From Clostridiales bacterium DTU053 (lineage in GTDB: Bacteria; Bacillota; Clostridia; Oscillospirales; Acutalibacteraceae), in assembly GCA_001512765.1 (NCBI GenBank), contig LFSO01000018.1:67878-101818 (forward strand): a stretch of 33,941 nt of DNA, given 5' to 3'. The notes below the pieces were generated by a model. That model saw nothing but the letters and a program-made list of their open reading frames with translations. It was not told the origin of the DNA and ran no database searches. A program made the position numbers and the translations under genes. Below, one piece after another: positions 1 through 7,512 of the stretch. The first letter of the stretch is position 1, and each line of letters begins with the position of its first letter.

Positions 1-79
1 AAAATGGAAAAATTTTTCTTTTTTGTTGCAAAGCGACAACATTTTAGAGTGTCATCAGGCTGGCGCATTGTCGCATTAA

Positions 80-116
80 AGAACAAAACACAAGAGAGCA
101 AAAACCCTCCTGTGTT
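80..116 (-). terminator. Intrinsic terminator of the small membrane protein gene
   Basis: On the minus-strand RNA, arms 105-116 and 87-98 pair over 12 bp (two G-U pairs) around a 6-nt loop and are followed by a U-rich stretch. On the plus strand the same arms have two mismatches, so it is a minus-strand terminator for the gene ending at 156. Bases 1-79 show nothing I can name. Confidence 0.65.
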
Positions 117-155
117 TTTTGAAGTTTACGAAATTTGTTTAGTAGATTCAGTGTG

Positions 156-500
156 TCATCCGTGTAACAGCTCTTCGAAAAATGTCGGAGCGTCGGCTTT
201 ATTAATAAGCTCCATGTTTTTGTTGGTAAGACACATTCTTTCTATGTATTTAAATGTTTCAAAAGACAGTCCCATATCCACGGCGATGATTTTGCAGTGG
301 GTTTCGCCCAGGAGGTTTCTTTTCTCAATCGCCGCGCAGATTTTTGTTATGGATTCTTCTTCATTGTCAAGCGGCAGAACAAGATAGTACTCCTTGTTCT
401 TTTTGGGACTTAAGAGCTTCAGCGTACCCGCATAGATAATGGCCAAAAGACCGATTAAAGCGAAAATCAAGGTTAAACCGGCGACCAGACTTTCGAGCAT
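156..500 (-). CDS. Small membrane-anchored protein of unknown function, downstream of rnpB
   Basis: I do not recognise this 114-residue protein. It has one hydrophobic N-terminal segment (about residues 3-25), then a basic stretch (KLLSPKKNK) and a soluble, mixed alpha/beta C-terminal half of about 75 residues. By the positive-inside rule the soluble part should be cytoplasmic. I chose the ATG at 500 rather than the in-frame ATG at 521 because GGGGTGA lies about 7 nt upstream of it. That ribosome binding site forms the right arm of the rnpB terminator hairpin, and the ATG directly follows the terminator's T-run. No other promoter is evident, so expression may depend on read-through from rnpB or a promoter inside it. 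A good ribosome binding site, ordinary composition and its own terminator support a real gene. Confidence 0.7.
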   Translation of the reverse strand: MLESLVAGLTLIFALIGLLAIIYAGTLKLLSPKKNKEYYLVLPLDNEEESITKICAAIEKRNLLGETHCKIIAVDMGLSFETFKYIERMCLTNKNMELINKADAPTFFEELLHG

Positions 501-531
501 AAAAAAATCACCCCATAACATATTATGGGGT
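501..531 (-). terminator. rnpB intrinsic terminator containing the next gene's ribosome binding site
   Basis: On the minus strand, ACCCCATAA (531-523) pairs with TTATGGGGT (518-510) around the loop TATG, followed by GATTTTTTT. It lies just past the RNase P RNA. The right arm plus the next two bases also reads GGGGTGA, the ribosome binding site of the gene starting at 500. Confidence 0.85.
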
Positions 532-543
532 TTGTGATTATAT

Positions 544-881
544 GTGCGAGCAAATCTGTAAGCCGCGTTCTGTCATTTAAGGCAATTATCTATCTTGGCC
601 CGATGTTGCCATCGGGCTCACGCCACCTGTTGGGGATATGGCCGAGCAGGCCCCCCGGTCGGTGTTGCTTCGGATAGGGTTTGCAGGGCCGTGCGGTCTC
701 CCGCACGCCGGTGAGCTCTTACCTCGCCTTTCCACCCTTACCGTTCAAAATGAACGGCGGTATATCTCTGTTGCACTTTCCCTAAGGTCACCCTCGGCGG
801 CCGTTAGCCGCTATCCTGCTCTGTGAAGCCCGGACTTTCCTCATGCAGTTTCCTGCACGCAATTGCCCAATTTGCTCGCAC
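544..881 (-). ncRNA. rnpB: RNase P RNA (catalytic subunit of ribonuclease P)
   Basis: Read on the minus strand, this roughly 338-nt stretch carries the hallmark RNase P RNA blocks: GAGGAAAGTCCGGGCT near the 5' end, then AGGGTGACC, AAGTGCAACAGAGA and GGTAAGGGTGGAAAGGCG in the middle, and GACAGAACGCGGCTTACAG at the 3' end. The ends pair with each other (GTGCGAGCAAA at 881-871 with TTTGCTCGCAC at 554-544), forming helix P1. The RNA removes 5' leaders from pre-tRNAs. Its layout looks like the ancestral class A of most bacteria, including Clostridia, but I have not folded it. A promoter lies immediately upstream and a strong terminator immediately downstream, so it is probably a monocistronic RNA with some read-through. 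Confidence 0.96.
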
Positions 882-892
882 TTCGGAAAATT

Positions 893-921
893 ATATTATC
901 TCAAAACCGAAATAAAGTCAA
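893..921 (-). promoter_or_regulatory. Promoter of rnpB
   Basis: On the minus strand, TTGACT (921-916), a 17-nt spacer and TAATAT (898-893) match the housekeeping sigma factor consensus. Transcription would begin about at 886, matching the inferred 5' end of RNase P RNA. An overlapping TATAAT (895-890) is an alternative -10 with a longer spacer. Confidence 0.7.
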
Positions 922-975
922 TCCGCGGGCGTCATTTGGCTCAATTTACATGATATTTTGAAAAAATATCCAATA

Positions 976-1764
976 TTATAATACGCCGAAAAAGTGGGCA
1001 ATGTTAAGGTCATAAGGCTCGTCGGTGCCGTGGGAGCCCCTGCCGTTGGGCTCGTTATGGACTCCATGGTCGGTTGAGAATGTGATGAGGGTTTTGCCGT
1101 CTCTTTCGGTCTCTTTTATGGCGTTTGCCAGCTCGTCAAAAATTCTTATTTGATTTTTTAAGGCGTTTATAGCCTCGGGGGAGAGCACTCCCCTCGCGTG
1201 CATTACATCGTCGTATTCCTGAGTGTAGACGCTGAGGAGATTGTATTTGTTTTCTTTTATGAGCCTTATCGCCGTTTCCTTTACCTTTTCGTCGTCTTCT
1301 TCTATAAAGTAATCCATATCCCTTTCGAGGAAAATCTTTGACATGCTGCTCTCTCTGACAGCGACTATCGCGGCTTTTTTGCCCGCTCCGATAAAGGCGT
1401 CGTAAACAGAATCTATCTTAATTACAGGTTTTGTGTAGAACTGAATCCCGTGAACTTCGGGGAGAGCGCCCGTATACATGGTGCCGAAGCAAACGGGAGT
1501 TACCGACGGGAAAACGGTTTTGAAGGGCAGGCATACGGGGGCATGGCGCAGAACCTTTTCGAAAAGCTCAAAATTCTGCTGATAAAGCCACATTGCCACA
1601 GCGTCGGGATTATGTATAACAATTCTGTCAAAGGGAGCGTCATTAAAAAGTTTTAAAATACTTTCGACGGGCTCGTCGGCTTTTTCGGGTTTTTCAATTC
1701 CCGCAAGAGCGCAAATTGTTGAGGCAAAACGGGTTAAACTAATACTGTTGAATCTATAGTCCAT
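976..1764 (-). CDS. Alkaline phosphatase superfamily hydrolase (type I phosphodiesterase/nucleotide pyrophosphatase-like)
   Basis: This 262-residue cytosolic protein has alkaline-phosphatase-superfamily features. FPSVTPVCFGTMYTG resembles the region around the catalytic Ser/Thr in phosphodiesterase-type members, followed by PEVHGI. The C-terminal part has metal-ligand-like motifs: YTQEYDDVMH, STDHGVH and GRGSHGTDEP. The family hydrolyses phosphate mono- or diesters with two metal ions; the substrate here cannot be told. It is short for the superfamily and has no signal peptide or membrane anchor. I chose the ATG at 1764 because GGAG lies 8 nt upstream; 25 upstream in-frame codons up to 1839 lack a ribosome binding site and overlap the promoter. 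It diverges from the rhamnosidase gene, and no partner gene suggests a pathway. Confidence 0.8.
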   Translation of the reverse strand: MDYRFNSISLTRFASTICALAGIEKPEKADEPVESILKLFNDAPFDRIVIHNPDAVAMWLYQQNFELFEKVLRHAPVCLPFKTVFPSVTPVCFGTMYTGALPEVHGIQFYTKPVIKIDSVYDAFIGAGKKAAIVAVRESSMSKIFLERDMDYFIEEDDEKVKETAIRLIKENKYNLLSVYTQEYDDVMHARGVLSPEAINALKNQIRIFDELANAIKETERDGKTLITFSTDHGVHNEPNGRGSHGTDEPYDLNIAHFFGVL

Positions 1765-1797
1765 AACGCATCTCCAGACTTTTAAAAGATTTGTTCC

Positions 1798-1806
1798 AGT
1801 ATAGCA
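1798..1806 (-). promoter_or_regulatory. Extended -10 promoter of the phosphatase-superfamily gene
   Basis: On the minus strand, TGCTATACT is an extended -10 element about 34 nt upstream of the chosen start. A TTGACA (1824-1819) is present but too close (12 nt) to act as its -35. Confidence 0.4.
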
Positions 1807-1865
1807 CAAAAGATTTGTCAATGTGTGAATTTTTATCAAGCGGGCGGCTTTTCACTTTAATTTAA

Positions 1866-1893
1866 TTGACTTGAACCCTTTAAAAAGTATAAT
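1866..1893 (+). promoter_or_regulatory. Promoter of the rhamnosidase gene
   Basis: TTGACT, a 16-nt spacer and a perfect TATAAT. The transcript would start about at 1900, leaving a leader of about 45 nt before the ATG at 1947. I see no operator-like dyad in the leader. Confidence 0.75.
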
Positions 1894-1946
1894 GAGTTTA
1901 AAGGTTAAATCGGCTGCGACGCGCGCCCGAAATTCAGGAGGTCAGT

Positions 1947-4154
1947 ATGGACAAAATATTATCTGCGTCATTTTTAAAGGCTCCCAAATACAAGGAGGGG
2001 GCGGCTTTTGTTTTCAGCAAAGAGTTCGAGTCAGACAAGCCAATTAAATCCGCAACGCTTCAAATCAGCAGCCTTGGCGTTTATGTGGCATACCTCAACG
2101 GGCAAAGGGTGGGAGACTTTATACTTGCCCCCGGCTGGACAGTGTATGAAAAGCGCCTTCAGTATCAGACATACGATGTAACCGATTTAATTAAAGACGG
2201 CAAAAACATAATAACCGCAGAAGTGGGCAGGGGCTGGCGTTTTCACAAAAGACCCCAGCATGCAACCAAACACATCAAGGCGGACGAACCCGCGTTAATT
2301 GCCTCCCTTTGCCTTACATACAATGACGGCTCCGAGGCAATAATAAATACGGACAGCACTTGGAAATCCTCAGAGAGCAAAACCGTCTACAACGATATGT
2401 ACGGCGGCGAAACCTACGACGACAATTTCGTATCTGAGGAAAAAAGCGCTGTCGCCTTCCCCCATCCGAAGGAAATTCTGATTCCGCAGGAAGGAGAGAA
2501 GGTGGCGGAGAAGGAAAGACTCAAGCCCCAAAGGCTCATTACCACTCCCGAATGCGATACGGTTATTGACTTCGGTCAGAACCTGACAGGCTATGTGGAG
2601 TTTAAGGCTAAGGGCAATAAAAACGATGAGCTTGTAATCACCCATTTTGAGGTCCTTGACAAGAACGGCAATGTATATACGGAAAACCTTAGAAAAGCAA
2701 AGCAGCAGGTAAGGTATATCTGCTCGGGCGAGGAGAAGCTTTATAAGCCTTCCTTTACCTTCTACGGCTTCAGATTCATAAAGCTGGAGGGCTTTAAGGA
2801 TGTAAACCCCGACGACTTTACAGCCATAGCCGTATACTCGGATATGAAGAGAATCGGTCATTTTGAAAGCTCGGATCCGCTTCTCAACAGGCTGTACGAA
2901 AACATCATCTGGGGTCAGAGGGGCAACTTCCTGGATGTTCCCACCGACTGCCCGCAGAGGGATGAGCGACTCGGCTGGACGGGCGACGCTCAGGTATTTA
3001 TAAGGGTCGCGTCCATGAACTATGATGTCAGCACCTTCTTCAGAAAGTGGCTCAATGACATGGCAGCCGAGCAGGGCGAGGACGGCAGGATTACCCATGT
3101 TATCCCCGCGACCTTTGACGGCGGCGGCTCTGCGGCTTGGGGCGACGCGGCTACAATCTGCCCGTGGCAGCTTTACCTCTCATACGGCAACAAAGAGGAC
3201 CTTGAGCACAACTTCCCGATGATGAAGAAGTGGGTGGATTATATCAGAAAGAGCGCCGCTCACAAGTCCCTCATACAGTGCTTCAAAGGCTCCAGAAATC
3301 CCTATCTTTGGAACACGGGCAAACACTTCGGCGACTGGCTCGCCCTTGACATTGAGGGTGATGACGAGGACGCAAGGGGCGCTACGGACCACGACTACAT
3401 CGCAACAGCCTTCTTTGCGTACTCAACCGAACTGCTTATCAAGGCAGGCGAGGTTCTGGGCAAGGATATGAGCGAGTACAAGGCTCTGCACGAGAACATC
3501 GTAAAGGCATACAGAGAAGAATATGTAAACCCCGACGGCACAATCAAAATAAACACCCAGACAGCCTGCGTACTGGCTCTTAAATTCGGTCTTACGCCTG
3601 ACAGAGAGGCAACCGCAAACCAGCTTGTGTCCCTTATAAGAAAATACGGTCACCTTACAACAGGCTTTGTTGGAACGCCTTATCTCCTTCATGTGCTTAC
3701 AGACATCGGCGAGGTAGAGCTGGCATACGACCTGCTTTTACGCAAAGAGTATCCGTCATGGCTCTATCCCGTAACTCAGGGAGCCACCACCATGTGGGAG
3801 CGCTGGAACGGTCAAAGGCCCGACGGCAGCTTCGCCACTCCCGGCATGAATTCCTTTAACCACTACGCATACGGCGCTGTCGGCGACTGGCTGTACTCAA
3901 CCGCAGCGGGCATCACAATGAGGGACGGCACCGTCGCATACGAGGATTTAATCTTTAAACCCCAGACCGACAAGAGACTGACATTCGTTAAGGCATCGAT
4001 AGAAACCGCCCGCGGCACCGTCGCTTCCGAATGGAGAAGGGAAACCGACAAGACGGTTTATACCTTCACTGTACCCGCAGGCTCAAAGGCGGAGGCGGTT
4101 CTTGAGGGCAAGACATATAAGCTGAACGAAGGCGTAAACACAATCACACTTTAA
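1947..4154 (+). CDS. Glycoside hydrolase family 78 alpha-L-rhamnosidase, cytosolic
   Basis: This 735-residue enzyme should remove terminal alpha-L-rhamnose from plant glycosides or pectin fragments by an inverting mechanism. The domain order fits GH78: an N-terminal beta-sandwich with lectin-like features (YLNGQRVGD, about residues 50-57), a second beta domain (FGQNLTGYVEF), a catalytic (alpha/alpha)6 barrel, and a C-terminal beta domain from about residue 650. The family signature DCPQRDERLGWTGDAQ is at residues 334-349, with E340 the likely general acid. TTMWERWNG places the likely base at E618. The ATG follows a strong AGGAGG at 6 nt. There is no signal peptide, so it acts on imported oligosaccharides or glycosides. 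It is apparently monocistronic, with no transporter or rhamnose catabolic gene beside it. Confidence 0.95.
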   Translation: MDKILSASFLKAPKYKEGAAFVFSKEFESDKPIKSATLQISSLGVYVAYLNGQRVGDFILAPGWTVYEKRLQYQTYDVTDLIKDGKNIITAEVGRGWRFHKRPQHATKHIKADEPALIASLCLTYNDGSEAIINTDSTWKSSESKTVYNDMYGGETYDDNFVSEEKSAVAFPHPKEILIPQEGEKVAEKERLKPQRLITTPECDTVIDFGQNLTGYVEFKAKGNKNDELVITHFEVLDKNGNVYTENLRKAKQQVRYICSGEEKLYKPSFTFYGFRFIKLEGFKDVNPDDFTAIAVYSDMKRIGHFESSDPLLNRLYENIIWGQRGNFLDVPTDCPQRDERLGWTGDAQVFIRVASMNYDVSTFFRKWLNDMAAEQGEDGRITHVIPATFDGGGSAAWGDAATICPWQLYLSYGNKEDLEHNFPMMKKWVDYIRKSAAHKSLIQCFKGSRNPYLWNTGKHFGDWLALDIEGDDEDARGATDHDYIATAFFAYSTELLIKAGEVLGKDMSEYKALHENIVKAYREEYVNPDGTIKINTQTACVLALKFGLTPDREATANQLVSLIRKYGHLTTGFVGTPYLLHVLTDIGEVELAYDLLLRKEYPSWLYPVTQGATTMWERWNGQRPDGSFATPGMNSFNHYAYGAVGDWLYSTAAGITMRDGTVAYEDLIFKPQTDKRLTFVKASIETARGTVASEWRRETDKTVYTFTVPAGSKAEAVLEGKTYKLNEGVNTITL

Positions 4155-4165
4155 TACTTAAACGG

Positions 4166-4198
4166 TTCTTCCCTGCAGATTTTTTCTGCAGGGAAGAA
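4166..4198 (+). terminator. Perfect 13-bp hairpin after the rhamnosidase gene, without a T-tail
   Basis: TTCTTCCCTGCAG (4166-4178) pairs perfectly with CTGCAGGGAAGAA (4186-4198) around the loop ATTTTTT, 11 nt past the stop codon. There is no T-run after either arm, so it may be a processing or mRNA-stabilising hairpin, or a weak terminator. Confidence 0.45.
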
Positions 4199-4424
4199 CA
4201 GCGAAAGACAAATCCCGATTTATTTTTAAAACAGCAAAGGCGTTAAATCCGCTTTTTTGAATATAAAATCGCCAATCTCTCAATAATTACTTTGCAAACG
4301 CTTTACAACTTCATCGCATTATGGGCTTTAAGTCATTAATCATCAAGGTTTTGCGGAAATTTTCGAGAACATTAAAATTGCCGTCAAGCCGATTTTGTTA
4401 AAAAAACAAATAATTCGTTTTTTA

Positions 4425-4453
4425 TTGACAAATTGTACAAAAAACAGTATTTA
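4425..4453 (+). promoter_or_regulatory. Distal candidate murA promoter
   Basis: A perfect TTGACA -35, a 17-nt spacer and TATTTA as -10. It would give a leader of about 145 nt before murA. Confidence 0.5.
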
Positions 4454-4475
4454 GTTGTTTTTTACAGAAAAAGAC

Positions 4476-4504
4476 TTTAAATTTACAATATCTGATGATA
4501 TAAT
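4476..4504 (+). promoter_or_regulatory. Proximal candidate murA promoter
   Basis: A perfect TATAAT (4499-4504) with a weak TTTAAA -35 at 17-nt spacing. Its leader would be about 95 nt. Confidence 0.4.
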
Positions 4505-4605
4505 ATCCGGCGGACACAATATTTTCTATTTTAGCAATGCACTTAAAGTCGGTTTTATATATTTCTTTCCTATAAGCTTATATTAAAAAAAGGGAAGTGC
4601 CGTAT

Positions 4606-5898
4606 TTGGAAAAGTTCGTAATAAACGGCGGGAAAAGGCTCTGCGGCGAGGTTGAAATCAGCGGAGCGAAGAACGCCGCCGTTGCCATCATCTCCGCAAC
4701 GGTTCTTGCAGATGGTGTTTGCAGGCTTGAAAACATTCCTAATGTCCGTGATGTCCGCATTCTTATGCAGATATTGGACAGCATGGGCGCAAAGGTTCGC
4801 AATATAAACAACAACACTTGGGAGATTGACTCCTCCACTATCAATACCACCGTCGTTTCAAATGAAATGACGAGGCATTTAAGGGCATCTTATTACTTCC
4901 TCGGCGCTCTGCTTGGCAGATACAAGCAGGCTAAAGTGGGTATGCCCGGCGGCTGCAATTTCGGAGTCCGCCCCATCGACCAGCACATCAAGGGCTTTGA
5001 GGCTCTGGGCGCCACCGTTACCACAGGCAACGCCATGGTGGAGGTAAAGGCAAGGGAGCTCATCGGAAACTCCGTTTACTTCGATATGGTTTCCGTCGGA
5101 GCTACCGTTAATGTAATGCTTGCCGCCGTAAAGGCAAAGGGCCTTACGGTTATCGAAAACGCCGCAAAGGAGCCCCATATTGTTGACCTTGCCAACTTCC
5201 TTAACCTCATGGGCGCGGATGTAAGGGGCGCGGGTACGGATATTATTAAAATCCGCGGCGTGGAGAAGCTTCGCGGCTGTCAGTACTCCATAATCCCCGA
5301 CCAGATTGAGGCTGGCACCTACATGGTTGCCGCCGCTGCCACAAGGGGTAATGTGCTTATAAAGAATGTTATCCCCAAACACCTTGATTCCATTTCCGCA
5401 AAGCTGATTGAATGCGGCGCGGAGATTGAAGAATTCGACGACTGCATAAGAGTTTCAAGCAACGGCAGACTAAACCGCTGCCATGTAAAGACCATGCCCC
5501 ACCCCGGTTTCCCCACAGATATGCAGCCCCAGATGGCGGTTCTTCTCTCCGTAGCAGAGGGCACAAGCATTATCTCTGAGAGCGTATGGGACAACCGTTT
5601 CAGATATGTGGACCAGCTTATCAGAATGGGCGCGGTTATTCAGGTTGAAGGTAAGGCTGCTATTATTGAAGGCGTGCCCTTCCTTAAAGGAGCGCCCATA
5701 AGGGCTGACGATTTAAGAGCGGGCGCCGCGATGGTTATAGCGGGCCTTATAGCCCAGGGTCAGACCACCATTGAGGACATTCACCACATAGACAGAGGCT
5801 ATGAGAATGTGCTCGGCAAACTGCAGGCTCTCGGCGCCGACATTAAGAGGGTTGAGTTCAACACCCCCGTCACAAAGCCCGTAAGCATTGTAGGCTAA
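4606..5898 (+). CDS. murA: UDP-N-acetylglucosamine 1-carboxyvinyltransferase
   Basis: MurA transfers enolpyruvate from PEP to UDP-GlcNAc, the first committed step of peptidoglycan synthesis, in the cytosol. The 430-residue protein opens MEKFVINGGKRL and has SGAKNAA with K22 and N23 at the positions known in the family. The PEP-binding loop PGGCNFGVRP carries the catalytic Cys at residue 117, the residue targeted by fosfomycin. I chose the TTG at 4606 rather than the GTG at 4597: AGGGAAG at 4591-4597 is 8 nt from the TTG but overlaps the GTG, and the TTG puts the active-site Lys at the expected number. Since Clostridia often have two MurA paralogues, this could be MurA1 or MurA2. It stands alone, followed by a terminator. 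Confidence 0.96.
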   Translation: MEKFVINGGKRLCGEVEISGAKNAAVAIISATVLADGVCRLENIPNVRDVRILMQILDSMGAKVRNINNNTWEIDSSTINTTVVSNEMTRHLRASYYFLGALLGRYKQAKVGMPGGCNFGVRPIDQHIKGFEALGATVTTGNAMVEVKARELIGNSVYFDMVSVGATVNVMLAAVKAKGLTVIENAAKEPHIVDLANFLNLMGADVRGAGTDIIKIRGVEKLRGCQYSIIPDQIEAGTYMVAAAATRGNVLIKNVIPKHLDSISAKLIECGAEIEEFDDCIRVSSNGRLNRCHVKTMPHPGFPTDMQPQMAVLLSVAEGTSIISESVWDNRFRYVDQLIRMGAVIQVEGKAAIIEGVPFLKGAPIRADDLRAGAAMVIAGLIAQGQTTIEDIHHIDRGYENVLGKLQALGADIKRVEFNTPVTKPVSIVG

Positions 5899-5910
5899 TT
5901 TAACAGATTA

Positions 5911-5939
5911 AAAGAAAAGCCCTGAGGGCTTTTTCTTTA
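5911..5939 (+). terminator. murA intrinsic terminator
   Basis: AAGCCC, loop TGA, GGGCTT, followed by TTTCTTT. Outer A-T pairs extend the stem. Confidence 0.8.
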
Positions 5940-5961
5940 TTACACCAAAACGGAGAACAAC

Positions 5962-6753
5962 ATGGCGAGATTCACAACACTCTTTTCTTCAAGCTCGGGG
6001 AATTCCACCTATTTGGGAACCTCCTCGGGCGGTATTCTTGTTGACGCGGGCAAAAACGCAAAGCAGCTTGAGGCTGCTCTTTCCGCGATAAATGTAAGCC
6101 CGACTGAAATCAAGGGTATTTTCATCACCCATGAGCATACCGACCATATAAGCGCTGTGCGGGTTTTCGCCTCCCGCTACGGCATTGATATTTACGCATC
6201 CAAAGGCACTCTTGCGGAACTTAGAATGCAGGGACATTTAAACGGCAAATTCAACGCCATTCCAATAGACGAAAAGGGCGCCGTGGTGGCGGGAATACAT
6301 ATAGCGCCGTTCAGAACCTCCCACGACAGCAGGGATAGCACCGGCTACACCGCCGTATTTGAGGACGGCAGAAGAATAGGAATCGCCACCGACACGGGAG
6401 TCATGACTCAGGAGATTCTCACCGCCCTTTCGGGCTGCGACGCCGTGCTGCTTGAGTCAAACCACGATGTATGGATGCTTGAAAACGGCTCTTACCCCTA
6501 TTATTTAAAGAGAAGAATCCGCTCCAATTTGGGACACCTTTCAAACGACGACTGCGCCTCTGCTCTGTGCAGACTCATACAAACGGGCACAACAAGAATA
6601 ATCCTGGGCCATTTGAGCAAGGAGAACAACAGGGCAGAAATCGCAAGGCAGACCTCAGTTTCGGCTCTGAGCACCATCGGAGCTGTGGAAAACAGGGATT
6701 ATATCCTGAGGGTCGCTTCCCACGACAGACCCGACAAAATGCTGATATTTTAA
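5962..6753 (+). CDS. WalJ/YycJ-like MBL-fold metallohydrolase
   Basis: This 263-residue protein has the metallo-beta-lactamase fold, with the zinc-binding motif THEHTDH at residues 56-62 (H57, H59, D61, H62) and a later HDS/D pair. The N-terminal FSSSSGNSTYLG is typical of the WalJ (YycJ) subgroup, which in Bacillus and Streptococcus lies in the WalRK regulon and is linked to coordinating cell division with DNA replication, possibly as a nuclease. The molecular activity of the subgroup is not firmly settled. There is no signal peptide. The gene follows the murA terminator, so it should have its own promoter in a 22-nt gap or depend on read-through. rlmH follows 36 nt later, an association also seen at the walRK locus of Bacilli. 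Confidence 0.85.
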   Translation: MARFTTLFSSSSGNSTYLGTSSGGILVDAGKNAKQLEAALSAINVSPTEIKGIFITHEHTDHISAVRVFASRYGIDIYASKGTLAELRMQGHLNGKFNAIPIDEKGAVVAGIHIAPFRTSHDSRDSTGYTAVFEDGRRIGIATDTGVMTQEILTALSGCDAVLLESNHDVWMLENGSYPYYLKRRIRSNLGHLSNDDCASALCRLIQTGTTRIILGHLSKENNRAEIARQTSVSALSTIGAVENRDYILRVASHDRPDKMLIF

Positions 6754-6789
6754 GCTGATGGAATAGCCTCGCATTCGGGAGGGCAAAAC

Positions 6790-7272
6790 TTGATAAAGGT
6801 AAACATTATTTGCGTAGGGAGATTAAAGGACGCATTTTTTGAAGAAGCCGCAAAAGAATATATAAAGATGCTGGGCTCCTTTTGCCAAATTAAGATAACC
6901 GAGATAAACGCAGCAAATCTCCCCCAGGAGCCATCAAGAGCTGAGATTGAAAAGGCGCTGATGGCGGAAGCAAAGGAGATACTGAGGAAAATCCCCGAAA
7001 GGTCAAAGACAATAGCCCTTTGCATTGAGGGGAAACAGCTTTCATCCGAGGAATTTGCCGATTTGCTTGAAGGCTGCAAAAGCTCGGGCGCGGGTGAAAT
7101 CTCTTTTATAATAGGCGGCTCATACGGTCTTGCAGACGATATTAAGAAGCGGGCGGACTTTAGGCTCTCCTTTTCAAAAATGACCTTCCCTCACCGTCTT
7201 TTCAGGGTTATGCTCCTTGAGCAGATATACAGAGCTTTTTCCATTTCGGCAGGCGGCAAATATCACAAATAG
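6790..7272 (+). CDS. rlmH: 23S rRNA pseudouridine-1915 N3-methyltransferase
   Basis: RlmH is a SPOUT methyltransferase that uses SAM to methylate pseudouridine 1915 in helix 69 of 23S rRNA on the assembled 70S ribosome. The 160-residue length is the family norm. The C-terminal knot motifs are visible: FIIGGSYGL (about residues 105-113) for SAM binding, SFSKMTFPHRLFR, LLEQIYRAF, and the invariant YHK at the very end. The start is TTG at 6790, preceded by CGGGAGGG at about 8 nt. It is probably cotranscribed with the WalJ-like gene. No clear terminator follows. Confidence 0.96.
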   Translation: MIKVNIICVGRLKDAFFEEAAKEYIKMLGSFCQIKITEINAANLPQEPSRAEIEKALMAEAKEILRKIPERSKTIALCIEGKQLSSEEFADLLEGCKSSGAGEISFIIGGSYGLADDIKKRADFRLSFSKMTFPHRLFRVMLLEQIYRAFSISAGGKYHK

Positions 7273-7425
7273 TATAAACTTGCATTTTTGGACAGGTTTT
7301 TTACTCGCAAATATTGAAATGGCTGTTAAATCTGCTGTAAAATAACTTCAAAATTGTATATATTTTAGGTTTAATTCAAAGAAATGCGGATATTCTAAAA
7401 TAATATGGAAATATAGGAAAATATC

Positions 7426-7434
7426 TGTTATAAT
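7426..7434 (+). promoter_or_regulatory. Extended -10 promoter of ppdK
   Basis: TGTTATAAT is a perfect extended -10 element; no good -35 is seen at the right distance. The leader would be about 70 nt and includes a short dyad (TGCCC/GGGCA near 7450). The rest of the 240-nt gap from 7273 holds nothing recognisable. Confidence 0.55.
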
Positions 7435-7512
7435 GTCTTTCGGTCAACCCTGCCCTTTTTGGGGCAAGCACGAATGTGAAATATTTAAATTTAAATATGG
7501 AGGAATTATTGA

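Larger units (their letters stand above)
4199..4605. other. AT-rich intergenic region upstream of murA
   Basis: About 400 nt with no gene, no tRNA and no riboswitch fold that I recognise. The last 180 nt contain the candidate murA promoters listed separately. The rest shows no repeats. Confidence 0.6.

Noticed and set aside
9..48. Short dyad TTGTTG/CAACA near the left edge
   Set aside because: The stem is 5 bp with a long loop and no partner feature, so it is likely chance.
4..387. Open reading frame of 127 codons on the plus strand
   Set aside because: It runs antisense to the small membrane protein gene and through its terminator; no ribosome binding site and no family resemblance.
638..826. 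Open reading frame on the plus strand, 62 codons
   Set aside because: It lies antisense inside the RNase P RNA and has no homologue I recognise or ribosome binding site.
2370..3098. A 242-codon open frame antisense to the rhamnosidase gene
   Set aside because: It is a shadow of a convincingly assigned GH78 gene.
4199..4605. Possible riboswitch or small RNA in the gap before murA
   Set aside because: I looked for conserved riboswitch motifs and terminator-type hairpins and saw only AT-rich sequence and promoter elements.
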